Source of the DNA: Paractinoplanes brasiliensis
Lineage (GTDB): Bacteria; Actinomycetota; Actinomycetes; Mycobacteriales; Micromonosporaceae
Assembly (NCBI RefSeq): GCF_004362215.1
Contig: NZ_SNWR01000002.1
Coordinates: forward strand, 930,001 to 994,000
Length of the DNA: 64,000 nucleotides
Direction of reading: 5' to 3'
Of the stretch, positions 7,517-16,143 are shown in pieces. The first letter of the stretch is position 1; each line of letters starts with the position of its first letter. A model generated the notes under the pieces. That model had not been told where the DNA came from. It did no database searches and saw only the letters and a list, made by a program, of their open reading frames with translations. The position numbers and the translations under genes are program-made.

Positions 7517-9010
7517 TCAGGCGAGCTCCCGCTTGAGGATCTTGCCGGTGGCGTTGCGGGGCAGTTCGGGCAGGAACACGACGTCGCGGGGGACGGAGAA
7601 GCGGGCCAGCCGGGCGCGCACGTGGTCGCGTACGGCATCGGCGGTGAGCTCGGCCCCCTCGTGGAGCACGACATAGGCGGCCAGGCGCTGACCGTACCGG
7701 TCGTCGGCCACCCCGATCACCGCGACCTCGCGCACCTCGGGCCGGGCGGCCAGCAGGTCTTCCACCTCGGACGGGAACACGTTCTCGCCACCCGACACGA
7801 TCATGTCGTCCTGTCGGCCGTCGACGAACACCCGGCCCTCCTCGTCGAGGTGCCCGATGTCGCCGGTGGCCAGCAGCCCGCCGTTCAGTTCCCGGGCCGC
7901 GCCGTTGGTGTAGCCCTCGAAGAGCATCTCGTTGCCCACGAACAGCCTGCCCGGGGTGCCCGGCGGAACCGGCCGGCCGTCTTCGTCGAGCGCTGCGACG
8001 ATCGTGCCGTGCGGCGGGCGGCCGGCGGTGGTGGGCGCGGCGCGCAGGTCGGCCGGGGTCGCGATCGACGCCCACGAGGCCTCGGTCGAGCCGTACAGGT
8101 TGTAGACCACGTCGCCGTAGCTGTCCATGAACCGGGTGGCCAGCCCGCCGGGCAGCGCCGAGCCGCTGACGGCGACGATCTTCAGGGGCACCTCACGGGC
8201 CGGCTGCTCCAGGAGGCGCTGCAACATCACCGGTACGGCGATCATGGCCGTGCAGTCCTGGTCGGCGAGCGTGTCGAGCGTGTCGGCCGGGTCGAACCGG
8301 GACCGCAGCACCACGGTGGCGCGCAGGGCGAGCGCGATCTGCAGGCCCGCATAGCCCCACGTGTGGAACAGCGGCGCGGCGATCAGCATGCGCACGCCGG
8401 CGGTCAGCGGGATCCGGTCGATGATCGAGCAGAGCGGGCTGAAACCGCCCGGTGTGGGCCGGTGCGCCCCCTTCGGCACGCCCGTCGTTCCCGAGGTCAG
8501 AATGATCGTGCGCCCCGGCCGTGACGGAGGTTTCGTCAGAGGGGTGACATATCCGATCTGCCCGAACGGCAGTGCCGGCACGCCGGGCGGCGGGACGAGA
8601 GACGCATCGTGCAAGATCAACGCCAGCCGCTGGTCACGAGCCACCGCGGCGAGCTGTTCCGGCGAGAGCCCGGTGTTCATGAGCACCGGATCGGCGCCCA
8701 GCGTGGCCACCGCGATCAGCGCCTCGACCATGGCCGACGAGTTCCGGCTCAAGATCCCCACCCGGTCGCCGGGCTCGACGGGCAGGGCCGCCGCCAGCCG
8801 TGACGTGCGATCAAGCAGTTCCCCGTACGTGGTCACGCCGCCCTCGTCGATCAGCGCAACCCGGGCCGGCGACCGTGCGGCGGCCTGCCGCAGCTCCCCG
8901 GCCAACCCGAACTTCCACGTGTGCAGGGCGGCGAGCTGCCGCGCGACGCGGTGCGGCGGCCCGGGCGTGAGCAGCCCGCGCCGTGCCATGGTCCGCGCCA
9001 CGAACAGCAT
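7517..9010 (-). CDS. AMP-forming acyl-CoA synthetase (FadD-like)
   Basis: A 497-residue member of the ANL superfamily that activates a carboxylic acid to its CoA thioester through an acyl-adenylate. The P-loop signature TIILTSGTTGVPKG is at residues 168-181. The adenine-binding YGSTEASWAS, the TGDIGHLDEEGRVF core, the hinge GRQDDMIVSGGENVFP and the C-terminal lysine in NATGKILKREL are all present. The start is ATG 9010, which overlaps the upstream dehydrogenase stop as TGATG, so the two are translationally coupled. It is the last gene of a fatty-acid operon and should feed acyl-CoA to it; chain length is not evident. Confidence 0.92.
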   Translation of the reverse strand: MLFVARTMARRGLLTPGPPHRVARQLAALHTWKFGLAGELRQAAARSPARVALIDEGGVTTYGELLDRTSRLAAALPVEPGDRVGILSRNSSAMVEALIAVATLGADPVLMNTGLSPEQLAAVARDQRLALILHDASLVPPPGVPALPFGQIGYVTPLTKPPSRPGRTIILTSGTTGVPKGAHRPTPGGFSPLCSIIDRIPLTAGVRMLIAAPLFHTWGYAGLQIALALRATVVLRSRFDPADTLDTLADQDCTAMIAVPVMLQRLLEQPAREVPLKIVAVSGSALPGGLATRFMDSYGDVVYNLYGSTEASWASIATPADLRAAPTTAGRPPHGTIVAALDEDGRPVPPGTPGRLFVGNEMLFEGYTNGAARELNGGLLATGDIGHLDEEGRVFVDGRQDDMIVSGGENVFPSEVEDLLAARPEVREVAVIGVADDRYGQRLAAYVVLHEGAELTADAVRDHVRARLARFSVPRDVVFLPELPRNATGKILKRELA

Positions 9011-10221
9011 CAGCGGATCTGCCGCCCGGTGATGGCCCTCGAGATCACCAACCGCTGGATCTCCGACGTCCCCTCGAAGATGGTGTAGATCTTGGCGTCC
9101 CGGAACATCCGCTCGACCGGGTGCTCGCGCAGGTAGCCGGCGCCGCCGAGGATCTGCACGGCCTTCTCGGTGACGGCCACGGCCACCTCGCCCGCCTTGA
9201 GCTTCGACATCGAGCCCTCGCCGGCGCTGAACGGCCGGTCGTTGCGGCCCATCCACGCCGCCCGCCACACCAGCAGCCGCGCCGCGTCGATCTCCATGCG
9301 CATGTCGGCCAGCGCGAACGCGATCGCCTGGTTCTCCACGATCGGGCGGCCGAACTGCACCCGGTTCTGCGCGTACTCCAGGGCGTACTCGTACGCGGCC
9401 CGCGCGATGCCCAGCGCCTGCGCGCCGACGGCCGGGCGGGACAGTTCGAACGTACGCATGGAAGCCGAGCCCGCCGCCCGTTTGCCCTCGCGGGCCCGGG
9501 CCAGCCGCTCGTCGAGCTTCTCCTTGCCGCCGAGCAAGCAGCTGCCCGGCACCCGCACGGCGTCGAGGAACACGTCAGCGGTGTGCGAGGCCCGCAGGCC
9601 CAGCTTCTTGAGCTTCTTCGTGGCCACGAGCCCCGGGGTGCCGGGCGGCACGATGAACGCGGCCTGCCCACGCGCGCCCAGCGCCGGGTCGACCGAGGCG
9701 GTGACGACGTGCACGTTGGCGATGCCGCCGTTGGTCGCGTACGCCTTCTGCCCGTTGAGCACCCATTCGTCGGTGGCCTCGTGGTAGACCGCGCGGGTGC
9801 GCATCGCGCCGACGTCGGAGCCGGCCTCGGGCTCGGTCGAGCAGAACGCGCCGACCTTGGGCTCGGCCTCGTCGCCGAAGCACTGCGGGACCCACTCGAC
9901 GAGCTGGTCGGGCGAGCCGGACCCGTAGATCGCGGCCACCGCCAAGGACGTGCCGGACAGGGCCATGCCGATGCCGCCGTCGCCCCAGAACAGCTCCTCG
10001 TTGGCGATCGGCAACGACAGGCCGGTCACGTCGGACCAGGCGTTGATCAGGAACTCGAACCCGTACAGCCCGATCTTGGCCGCTTCCTGCAGCACCGGCC
10101 AGGGGGTTTCCTCGCGCTCGTCCCACTCGGCGGCGGCGGGCCGGATCACGCCCTCGGCGAAGCCGTGCACCCAGTCGCGGAGCTCGGTCTGCTCCTCGTT
10201 GAGGTCGAGCCAGAACTCCAT
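9010..10221 (-). CDS. Acyl-CoA dehydrogenase
   Basis: A 403-residue FAD-dependent acyl-CoA dehydrogenase that introduces the alpha,beta double bond in the first step of beta-oxidation. The FAD-binding block FCSTEPEAGSDVGAM, the NGQKAYATNGG strand and the catalytic glutamate in FEGTSEIQ near residue 384 are present, with the usual family length. It follows htdX by 38 bp and overlaps the acyl-CoA synthetase gene by one base. An imperfect inverted repeat (10242-10258) just upstream could give it separate control. It occupies the place of fadE5 in the comparable mycobacterial locus, but I have not tested orthology. Confidence 0.93.
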   Translation of the reverse strand: MEFWLDLNEEQTELRDWVHGFAEGVIRPAAAEWDEREETPWPVLQEAAKIGLYGFEFLINAWSDVTGLSLPIANEELFWGDGGIGMALSGTSLAVAAIYGSGSPDQLVEWVPQCFGDEAEPKVGAFCSTEPEAGSDVGAMRTRAVYHEATDEWVLNGQKAYATNGGIANVHVVTASVDPALGARGQAAFIVPPGTPGLVATKKLKKLGLRASHTADVFLDAVRVPGSCLLGGKEKLDERLARAREGKRAAGSASMRTFELSRPAVGAQALGIARAAYEYALEYAQNRVQFGRPIVENQAIAFALADMRMEIDAARLLVWRAAWMGRNDRPFSAGEGSMSKLKAGEVAVAVTEKAVQILGGAGYLREHPVERMFRDAKIYTIFEGTSEIQRLVISRAITGRQIR

Positions 10222-10241
10222 GCGGACGCCCCTCCACGCAG

Positions 10242-10258
10242 GTTAACTGGCCGGTAAC
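10242..10258. promoter_or_regulatory. Imperfect inverted repeat upstream of acyl-CoA dehydrogenase
   Basis: GTTAACTGGCCGGTAAC lies 20 bp upstream of the dehydrogenase start and matches its own reverse complement at most positions. GGTAA words also occur in the fabG4/fadA2 intergenic region, and a TAAC-N4-GTTA repeat precedes the second acyl-CoA dehydrogenase (62568). A TetR-type fatty-acid regulator is a plausible reader. Confidence 0.35.
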
Positions 10259-10259
10259 A

Positions 10260-11051
10260 TTACGCAGGCGTCACGTGCCCGGCAAGATGCGGCCGATTGC
10301 CGAACAGGTCGAAACGGTCGCCGTCGTAGGCGAAGTGGACGGTCGCGGGAAGCAGGATCGGCTGCTTGAACCGCACGTCCACCGTGTACGCCGCGGGCAG
10401 CCTGTTCTCCAGCGCGGCCAGGCAGCGGGCCTTGCTCCACATGCCGTGCGCGATCGTGCGGGGGAACCCGAACAGCCGCGCGCCGAGCCGTGACGTGTGG
10501 ATCGGGTTGCGGTCGCCCGACACGGCGGCATAGTCGACGCCGACGCGGGCCGGGACCCGCCAGGTGGCCGTCGAGGCGGGCGGCTCCCACTCCTTGCCCG
10601 TGCCTTTCGTGCCGCTGTTCCCGGAGCGGGACAGGTACGTCGAGACACTCTCCCACACGGTCTCGTCGCCGGCCCGCGCGCTCGCCACGATGTCGAACTG
10701 CCGTCCGCGGTCGTGGGGACGCAGGTGGGCCGGGCGCACCGCGAGATCCAAGCGCTCACCCGCGTCGATGGGGCGGCGCAAGGTGATCGTGTTGGCGATG
10801 TGGACCAGCCCGATCGCCGGGAACGGGAAGGCGGGATCGGTGAGCAGCCGCATGCTGAGCGGGAACGCCAGCACGTGCGGATACGTCGCCGGGAGCCGGT
10901 CGCTCAGGCGAAAACCACAGACCCGGTCGTACGCGGCCAGGCGGTCGCGGTCGACGGTGACGCCCCGGTCGGCCAGTTCCAGGTCGGGCAGCGTGCCGGG
11001 CCGGTGGCGGGGGATGAGCCCCAACGCCGCCCGCAGCGTGGTCCCCGGCAT
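10260..11051 (-). CDS. htdX: MaoC/HtdX-like (R)-3-hydroxyacyl dehydratase
   Basis: A 263-residue double hot-dog protein. The C-terminal half has the MaoC hydratase-2 motif YAAVSGDRNPIHTS with catalytic Asp180 and His185, followed by FGFPRTIAHGMW. The N-terminal half is a second, degenerate hot-dog. It reversibly hydrates trans-2-enoyl thioesters. The start codon at 11051 is 4 bp after the fabG4 stop, so the two are co-transcribed and probably coupled. The arrangement htdX-fabG4 with divergent fadA2 matches M. tuberculosis Rv0241c-Rv0243. The name rests on that synteny plus the domain layout. Confidence 0.88.
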   Translation of the reverse strand: MPGTTLRAALGLIPRHRPGTLPDLELADRGVTVDRDRLAAYDRVCGFRLSDRLPATYPHVLAFPLSMRLLTDPAFPFPAIGLVHIANTITLRRPIDAGERLDLAVRPAHLRPHDRGRQFDIVASARAGDETVWESVSTYLSRSGNSGTKGTGKEWEPPASTATWRVPARVGVDYAAVSGDRNPIHTSRLGARLFGFPRTIAHGMWSKARCLAALENRLPAAYTVDVRFKQPILLPATVHFAYDGDRFDLFGNRPHLAGHVTPA

Positions 11052-11055
11052 GACC

Positions 11056-12384
11056 TCACGCCCCCAGAAGGCTCTGGCCGCACACCCGTACGACGTTGCC
11101 GGTGATCGTGGCCGACCCCGGCGACGCGAACCACGCGATCGTCTCGGCCACGTCGACCGGCAGCCCGCCCTGGGCCATGCTGTTCATCCGGCGTCCGGCC
11201 TCGCGCAGCGTCACCGGCATCTTCGCCGTCATGGCCGTCTCGATGAACCCGGGCGCCACCGCGTTGATCGTGATGCCCTTGGCGAGCAGGCCGGGCGCGC
11301 TCGACTGCACCAGCCCGATCACGCCGGCCTTGCTGGTCGCGTAGTTGGTCTGCCCGCGGTTGCCGGCGATGCCCGCGATCGAGGCCACCCCGACGATCGT
11401 GCCGCCGGAACGGACCAGATCCTTGGCCAGCAGCGCCTCGTTGATCCGCTCGGGCGCGACCAGGTTGACCGAGAGCACCGACTGCCAGCCCGCCGGGTCC
11501 ATCTTGGCGATCGTGCGGTCTCGGGTGATGCCGGCGTTGTGCACGACGATGTCGAGCGGGCCGCTGAGGTAGGACGCGAGCCGCTCGCCCGCCCCGGGAG
11601 CGGTCAGGTCGAGCTGGAAGGCCCGGCCGCGCACGTCGTTGGCCACGCCGGCCAGGGCGTCGCCTGCCTGCGGCACGTCGAGCGCGATCACGTCGGCGCC
11701 GTCGCGGGCGAGCACCCGGGCGATGGCCGCGCCGATGCCCCGGGCCGCGCCGGTGACCAGCGCCGTCCTGCCGGCCAGGGGCAACTGCCAGTCGGCAGGC
11801 GCGGGCGGGTTCCCGGCGCCGACCCGGATCACCTGGCCCGACACGTACGCGGACCGGCCGCTGAGCAGGAAACGCAACGTCGACTCGAGCGCGCCCTCGC
11901 CACCGGGATCGACGTACACCAGCTGGGACGTGATGCCGCGCCCGAACTCCTTGCCGATGCTGCGGGTCAGGCCCTCCAGGGCTCGCTGCGCGGTCGCCTC
12001 GGGGCCACCGGCGGCGCTGCCGGGCGGGGTGCCGAGCACGATCACCCGGCCCGATCGGCGCAGCGACCGCGCGTTTGGGTGAAAGAACTCGTACAGCTCG
12101 GAAAGCTTGGTGGTGCCGGTGATGCCGGTCGCGTCGAAGATCAGCGCGCCGTGCCCGCCGTCGGCCAGGGGCTCGTCGATCGCGTCGACCCCGGCCGCCG
12201 ACAGCAGCTTGCGTACGGGGTCGCCGAGCCGGCCGCCCGGCGCCGCGCCCAGTAGCACCGGACCCTCGGTCAGCGGGTCACCCGGCCGGTAGCGCCGCAG
12301 CCGTGGCGGGTCGGGCAGCCCCAGCCGCTTGACCAGGCCCCGCCCGGGACCGGAATTCGCGAAGCTCGCGTACCTGTCGCCCAT
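11056..12384 (-). CDS. fabG4: High-molecular-weight 3-oxoacyl reductase (FabG4-like)
   Basis: At 442 residues this is nearly twice a normal FabG. Residues 1-200 form a degenerate flavodoxin-like N-terminal domain. Residues 205-442 are a complete SDR with TGAARGIG at 211-218, NAG near 284, Ser335, Tyr348 and Lys352. Long FabGs of this kind reduce 3-oxoacyl thioesters with NADH and are known from mycobacteria (FabG4). It leads the operon fabG4-htdX-dehydrogenase-synthetase and is divergent from thiolase fadA2 across a 74-bp promoter region. Together the genes can run a reductive or oxidative beta cycle. Confidence 0.92.
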   Translation of the reverse strand: MGDRYASFANSGPGRGLVKRLGLPDPPRLRRYRPGDPLTEGPVLLGAAPGGRLGDPVRKLLSAAGVDAIDEPLADGGHGALIFDATGITGTTKLSELYEFFHPNARSLRRSGRVIVLGTPPGSAAGGPEATAQRALEGLTRSIGKEFGRGITSQLVYVDPGGEGALESTLRFLLSGRSAYVSGQVIRVGAGNPPAPADWQLPLAGRTALVTGAARGIGAAIARVLARDGADVIALDVPQAGDALAGVANDVRGRAFQLDLTAPGAGERLASYLSGPLDIVVHNAGITRDRTIAKMDPAGWQSVLSVNLVAPERINEALLAKDLVRSGGTIVGVASIAGIAGNRGQTNYATSKAGVIGLVQSSAPGLLAKGITINAVAPGFIETAMTAKMPVTLREAGRRMNSMAQGGLPVDVAETIAWFASPGSATITGNVVRVCGQSLLGA

Positions 12385-12458
12385 GCGCCGCAGCCTACTC
12401 GGCCCCCGCGTTGGTAAGCTACTCGACGGTAATGTGACCGACCCCGTGGGAGGCTGCC
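12385..12458. promoter_or_regulatory. Divergent promoter region of fabG4 operon and fadA2
   Basis: This 74-bp interval must hold both promoters. It contains GGTAAGCTACTCGACGGTAA, in which GGTAA is directly repeated at 15-bp spacing. Similar words sit upstream of the acyl-CoA dehydrogenase at 10242. I can name no specific regulator. Confidence 0.35.
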
Positions 12459-13727
12459 GTGCGCCGCGTCGCTGTGCTGGGTGGAAACCGGATCCCGTTC
12501 GCCCGTTCGAACGGCCGCTACGCCCAGGCCTCGAACCAGGACATGCTCACCGCCGCCCTCGACGGCCTGGTCGCGCGGTACGGGCTGGCCGGCCGCCGCC
12601 TCGGCGAGGTGGTCGCGGGCGCCGTGCTCAAACACTCGCGCGACTTCAACCTGACCCGCGAGACGGTGCTCGGTTCCCGCCTCGACCCACGCACCCCCGC
12701 GTACGACGTGCAGCAGGCCTGCGGCACCGGACTCGAAACGGCGATCCTGGTCGGCAACAAGATCGCCCTGGGCCAGATCGACGTGGGCGTGGCCGGCGGC
12801 GTCGACACCACATCGGACGCGCCGCTGCAGCTCAACGACGACATGCGCCGCGCCCTGCTGGACCTCAACCGGGCCCGTACGCTGCCCGACCGGCTGCGCG
12901 CGGCGGCCCGGCTCAACCCGCTGCTGGCGTTCAAGCCCGACATCCCGCGCAACGCCGAGCCGCGTACGGGCTTGTCGATGGGGGAGCACGCCGCCGTCAC
13001 CGCGCTGCGCTGGAACGTCGGGCGCGACGCGCAGGACGAGCTCGCGCTCGCCTCGCACCAGCGCCTGGCCGCCGCGTACGAGCGGGGCTTCTTCGACGAC
13101 CTCCTGACGCCCTACCTGGGGCTGACGCGCGACCAGAACCTGCGCGCCGACACCAGCCTGGAGAAACTGGCCAAGCTCAAGCCGGTCTTCGGCACCACCG
13201 ACGCCACCATGACCGCGGGCAACTCGTCCCCGCTGACCGACGGCGCGTCCACTGTGCTGCTGTCCTCGGAGGAGTGGGCGGCCGAGAACGGGCTGGCGCC
13301 GCAGGCGTTCCTGACCGACAGCGAGACCGCGGCCGTCGACTACGTGCACGGCGACGAGGGCCTGCTGATGGCCCCCGCGTACGCCGTACCGCGCCTGCTG
13401 GCCCGCAACGGCCTGACCCTGCGGGACTTCGACTACTACGAGATCCACGAGGCGTTCGCGTCGCAGGTGCTCGCCACCCTCGCCGCGTGGGAGTCGCCCG
13501 AGTTCTGCAAGGAGAAGCTCGGCCTCGAAGCCCCGCTCGGCTCCATCGACAGGGCGAAGCTCAACGTCAACGGCTCGTCGCTGGCCGCCGGCCACCCGTT
13601 CGCGGCCACCGGCGGGCGGATCGTCGCCACCCTGGCCAAGCTGCTGGCCGAGAAGGGCTCCGGCCGCGGCCTCATCTCGATCTGCGCCGCGGGCGGCCAG
13701 GGCGTCGTCGCCATCCTCGAGCGCTAG
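12459..13727 (+). CDS. fadA2: Acetyl-CoA C-acyltransferase (thiolase, FadA2-like)
   Basis: A 422-residue thiolase that cleaves or condenses 3-oxoacyl-CoA. All active-site blocks are visible: nucleophilic Cys88 in QQACGTGLE, the HEAFAS motif, GHPFAATG, and the second cysteine in CAAGGQG at about 409. GTG is the start, with GGGAGG a few bases upstream. It is divergent from fabG4, as fadA2 is in M. tuberculosis. Its stop overlaps the stop of the convergent GGDEF-EAL gene by 4 bp, so no terminator fits between them. Confidence 0.93.
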   Translation: MRRVAVLGGNRIPFARSNGRYAQASNQDMLTAALDGLVARYGLAGRRLGEVVAGAVLKHSRDFNLTRETVLGSRLDPRTPAYDVQQACGTGLETAILVGNKIALGQIDVGVAGGVDTTSDAPLQLNDDMRRALLDLNRARTLPDRLRAAARLNPLLAFKPDIPRNAEPRTGLSMGEHAAVTALRWNVGRDAQDELALASHQRLAAAYERGFFDDLLTPYLGLTRDQNLRADTSLEKLAKLKPVFGTTDATMTAGNSSPLTDGASTVLLSSEEWAAENGLAPQAFLTDSETAAVDYVHGDEGLLMAPAYAVPRLLARNGLTLRDFDYYEIHEAFASQVLATLAAWESPEFCKEKLGLEAPLGSIDRAKLNVNGSSLAAGHPFAATGGRIVATLAKLLAEKGSGRGLISICAAGGQGVVAILER

Positions 13728-15973
13728 GCAGCCTGCTCCACGATGCGTCGCGGGGCCAGGGTGGCTGCGAACTCGGCCGGCGGCAGCGGCTTGCCGAACA
13801 GGTAGCCCTGCGCCGACGGGCAGTCCAGGTTTCGCAGGGCGTGCCAGTCGGCCGGCTCCTCGACGCCCTCGGCCACCACTGTCATGCCCAGCGAACGGGC
13901 CAGCCAGAGCACGGCCTGGATGATCGAGGCCTTGCGCGGGTCGGCGGCGAGCCCGGCCACGAACGAGCGGTCGAGCTTGACGACGTCCGCGGGCACCGAC
14001 TGCAGCCAGGTCAGCGAGCTGTACCCCGTGCCGAAGTCGTCGAGCGCGATGCGTACGCCCAGGGCCTTGATCATCGCGAGGCGTTCGCGGACGTCGACCG
14101 AGAAGCCCAGCAGCGCCGTCTCGGTGATCTCGATGACCAGCCGGGACGAATCGAGCTCGGGGTGCGCGGCGAGCAGGTTGGCCAGCATCGGCACGAACCC
14201 GGCCTCGGCCAGCTGCCGCGGGCTCACGTTGACCGACACGTAGCCCAGGTGCTCGTCCCACTCGATCAGGCGGAGCACGGCCCGGCGCATCACGTGCTCG
14301 CCGAGCGGCACGATCAGGCCGGTCTCCTCGGCGGCCGGGATGAAGTGGCCCGGCCCGAGGATCTCGCCCGAAGGCGCTCGCATGCGCACCAGGGCCTCGG
14401 CGCCCGTGATCTCGCCGGTCGCGGCTGAGACGATCGGCTGGAACCAGACGGGCAGCGTCTCGACCGGGTCGCCGGCCAGGGCATCGCGCAGCCGGGCCTC
14501 GGCGTCGAGGCGCTCGCGCACCTTGACCCGCATGTCGTCGCTGAACGCGTGCATCCGGTTGCCGCCGGCCCGCTTGGCCGCGTACATGGCGGTGTCGGCG
14601 GCCAGCACCGTGTCGTCGGCCTGCCCTTCGCCCTGCCCGGTGGCCAGCCCGAGGCTCAGCGAGACCTGCAGGTGGCCGCCGCCGAGCCGCAGCGGCTCGG
14701 CGAACGCGGCCAGCACGGCCTGACCGGCCTCGGCGCCGGCGGCGGGGGAGCCGCCCAGCGCCACCACGAACTCGTCGCCGCCCAGACGGGCCACCAGCGA
14801 GCCGACGGGCACCGAGCCGCGCAGGCGGACGGCCAGCGCGCGCAGCAGCTCGTCGCCGACCGCATGCCCGGAGCCGTCGTTGATCGACTTGAAGCGGTCG
14901 ACGTCGATGTAGAGCACGTTGACCGGCGCGCCGGAGTCCAGCCGGGCCGCCAGGTCGTGCTCGAAGGCCGAGCGTGACAGCAGCCCGGTGAGCGCGTCGT
15001 GGCGTACCTGGTCCTGCAGTTCCTCCTGGTGGCGGCGGCTCGCGGTGACGTCCAGGCAGTGCACGAAGATCAGGCGCAGCTCGCCCTTCTTGTCGTACAC
15101 GCTGGTGCCGTGGATCTCGACCCACAGCTGCTCGCCGTCGGTCGTACGGCGGTAGTTGCGCAGCAGGACCGAGGAGCCGTCCTCCTCCTGCAGGTGCTCC
15201 GTCATCGGGTTCGCGGCCCCGTCGAGCGCCTCGAGGGGCAGGTCGGTGACGCGGTACCCGGCCGGCAACACGGCGGGCAGGTGCAACCAGGCGCGGTAGG
15301 CCGCGTTCGTCCGCAGGATCCGGCCGTCCGGCGCCAGCATCGCCATCGGCACCGGTGTCGCGTCGAACGCCACGCTGAGCTGGGCCTGGCTCTCGTCCAG
15401 GTTGTCCTGCGCGCGCCGCTCCTCGGCCTCGGTCAGCCGCCACGCGATCACCTGGAACGCGGCGGCGAACAGGACGGCCACGCCGTGCACGAGGGCCCAG
15501 AACAGCGGGTGTGTCTGCGCGGCGTGATGCCCGTACGTCAGTCCGGGTTCGAGCAGGCCGAAGAGCCCGTGGTGGACCGTGGTGGCGGCGAGGAAAACGC
15601 CGAACGGCGCCCAGTCGCGATAGAGGGCGAGCGCGGCGACCGCGATGAAGAACGTGAAGTGAGCCTCGGTGCGGCCGTGGGTCATCGCCACGAAGGCGGC
15701 GCAGGCGAGCGTGAAGCCGAACGAGACGAAGATCGACGGGAGGCGGTGGCCGGGCAGACGGACGGCAGCCACCACGCACGGCGGCATGAGCAGCAGCAGC
15801 CAGGTGCTGAGGTTCCAGTTGTGCAGCCCATCGGTGAGCGCGCCGTAGACGACCAGGGCGGCCATGCTCAGGGCGAGCAACCTGGTCATCAGCCGATGTC
15901 GGCCCGCCCAGTCCTCGCGGCGCAGCCCTCCACCGGCGGGCAGCCAGCCGAGGAGCGTGCTCGTCCCAGTCAT
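13724..15973 (-). CDS. Membrane-bound PAS-GGDEF-EAL c-di-GMP enzyme
   Basis: A 749-residue protein. The first 200 residues are five or six hydrophobic segments. A PAS domain follows (about 210-325), then GGDEF (about 335-490) with an intact LGGDEF loop, then EAL (about 500-745) with intact EALVRM, NVSPRQL, EITETAL and DDFGTGYSS motifs. Both c-di-GMP synthesis and hydrolysis are possible on sequence. The start is ATG 15973, preceded by GGAG; in-frame upstream codons would intrude on the divergent MFS promoter. The ligand of the membrane sensor is unknown. The gene is one of two GGDEF-EAL proteins in the window. Confidence 0.93.
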   Translation of the reverse strand: MTGTSTLLGWLPAGGGLRREDWAGRHRLMTRLLALSMAALVVYGALTDGLHNWNLSTWLLLLMPPCVVAAVRLPGHRLPSIFVSFGFTLACAAFVAMTHGRTEAHFTFFIAVAALALYRDWAPFGVFLAATTVHHGLFGLLEPGLTYGHHAAQTHPLFWALVHGVAVLFAAAFQVIAWRLTEAEERRAQDNLDESQAQLSVAFDATPVPMAMLAPDGRILRTNAAYRAWLHLPAVLPAGYRVTDLPLEALDGAANPMTEHLQEEDGSSVLLRNYRRTTDGEQLWVEIHGTSVYDKKGELRLIFVHCLDVTASRRHQEELQDQVRHDALTGLLSRSAFEHDLAARLDSGAPVNVLYIDVDRFKSINDGSGHAVGDELLRALAVRLRGSVPVGSLVARLGGDEFVVALGGSPAAGAEAGQAVLAAFAEPLRLGGGHLQVSLSLGLATGQGEGQADDTVLAADTAMYAAKRAGGNRMHAFSDDMRVKVRERLDAEARLRDALAGDPVETLPVWFQPIVSAATGEITGAEALVRMRAPSGEILGPGHFIPAAEETGLIVPLGEHVMRRAVLRLIEWDEHLGYVSVNVSPRQLAEAGFVPMLANLLAAHPELDSSRLVIEITETALLGFSVDVRERLAMIKALGVRIALDDFGTGYSSLTWLQSVPADVVKLDRSFVAGLAADPRKASIIQAVLWLARSLGMTVVAEGVEEPADWHALRNLDCPSAQGYLFGKPLPPAEFAATLAPRRIVEQAA

Positions 15974-16053
15974 TTCTCCACCATCTCGGCGACCGGTTGC
16001 CCCGCGTCGGGTCGCCGGGTTGCGCGACGGGTGCAGTGACCGCCGACACATTC

Positions 16054-16075
16054 GATACGGAGACGTTCCGTTTCG
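16054..16075. promoter_or_regulatory. Operator 1 for MFS/TetR pair
   Basis: A near-palindrome, ACGGAGACGTTCCGT, flanked by GAT on the left and TTCG on the right. It shares the layout of operator 2 at 16103, 49 bp downstream. A possible -10 hexamer, TAGCGT (16089), falls between the two. Confidence 0.6.
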
Positions 16076-16102
16076 CATTGCGGCGGACTAGCGTGCTCCT
16101 CG

Positions 16103-16124
16103 GATACGGAACAGTTCCGTTTCG
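16103..16124. promoter_or_regulatory. Operator 2 for MFS/TetR pair
   Basis: A perfect palindrome ACGGAACAGTTCCGT apart from its centre, again flanked by GAT and TTCG. It ends 19 bp before the MFS start and would block transcription or initiation if bound. The TetR protein encoded at 17750 is the obvious candidate ligand. Confidence 0.65.
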
Positions 16125-16143
16125 AAATATGGGGGAACGCCCG

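Noticed and set aside
12270..16049. Open frame of about 1260 codons on the minus strand
   Set aside because: It runs antisense to fadA2 and in another frame of the GGDEF-EAL gene. Its translation is Arg/Ala/Gly-rich without any domain, as expected for a GC-rich shadow frame.
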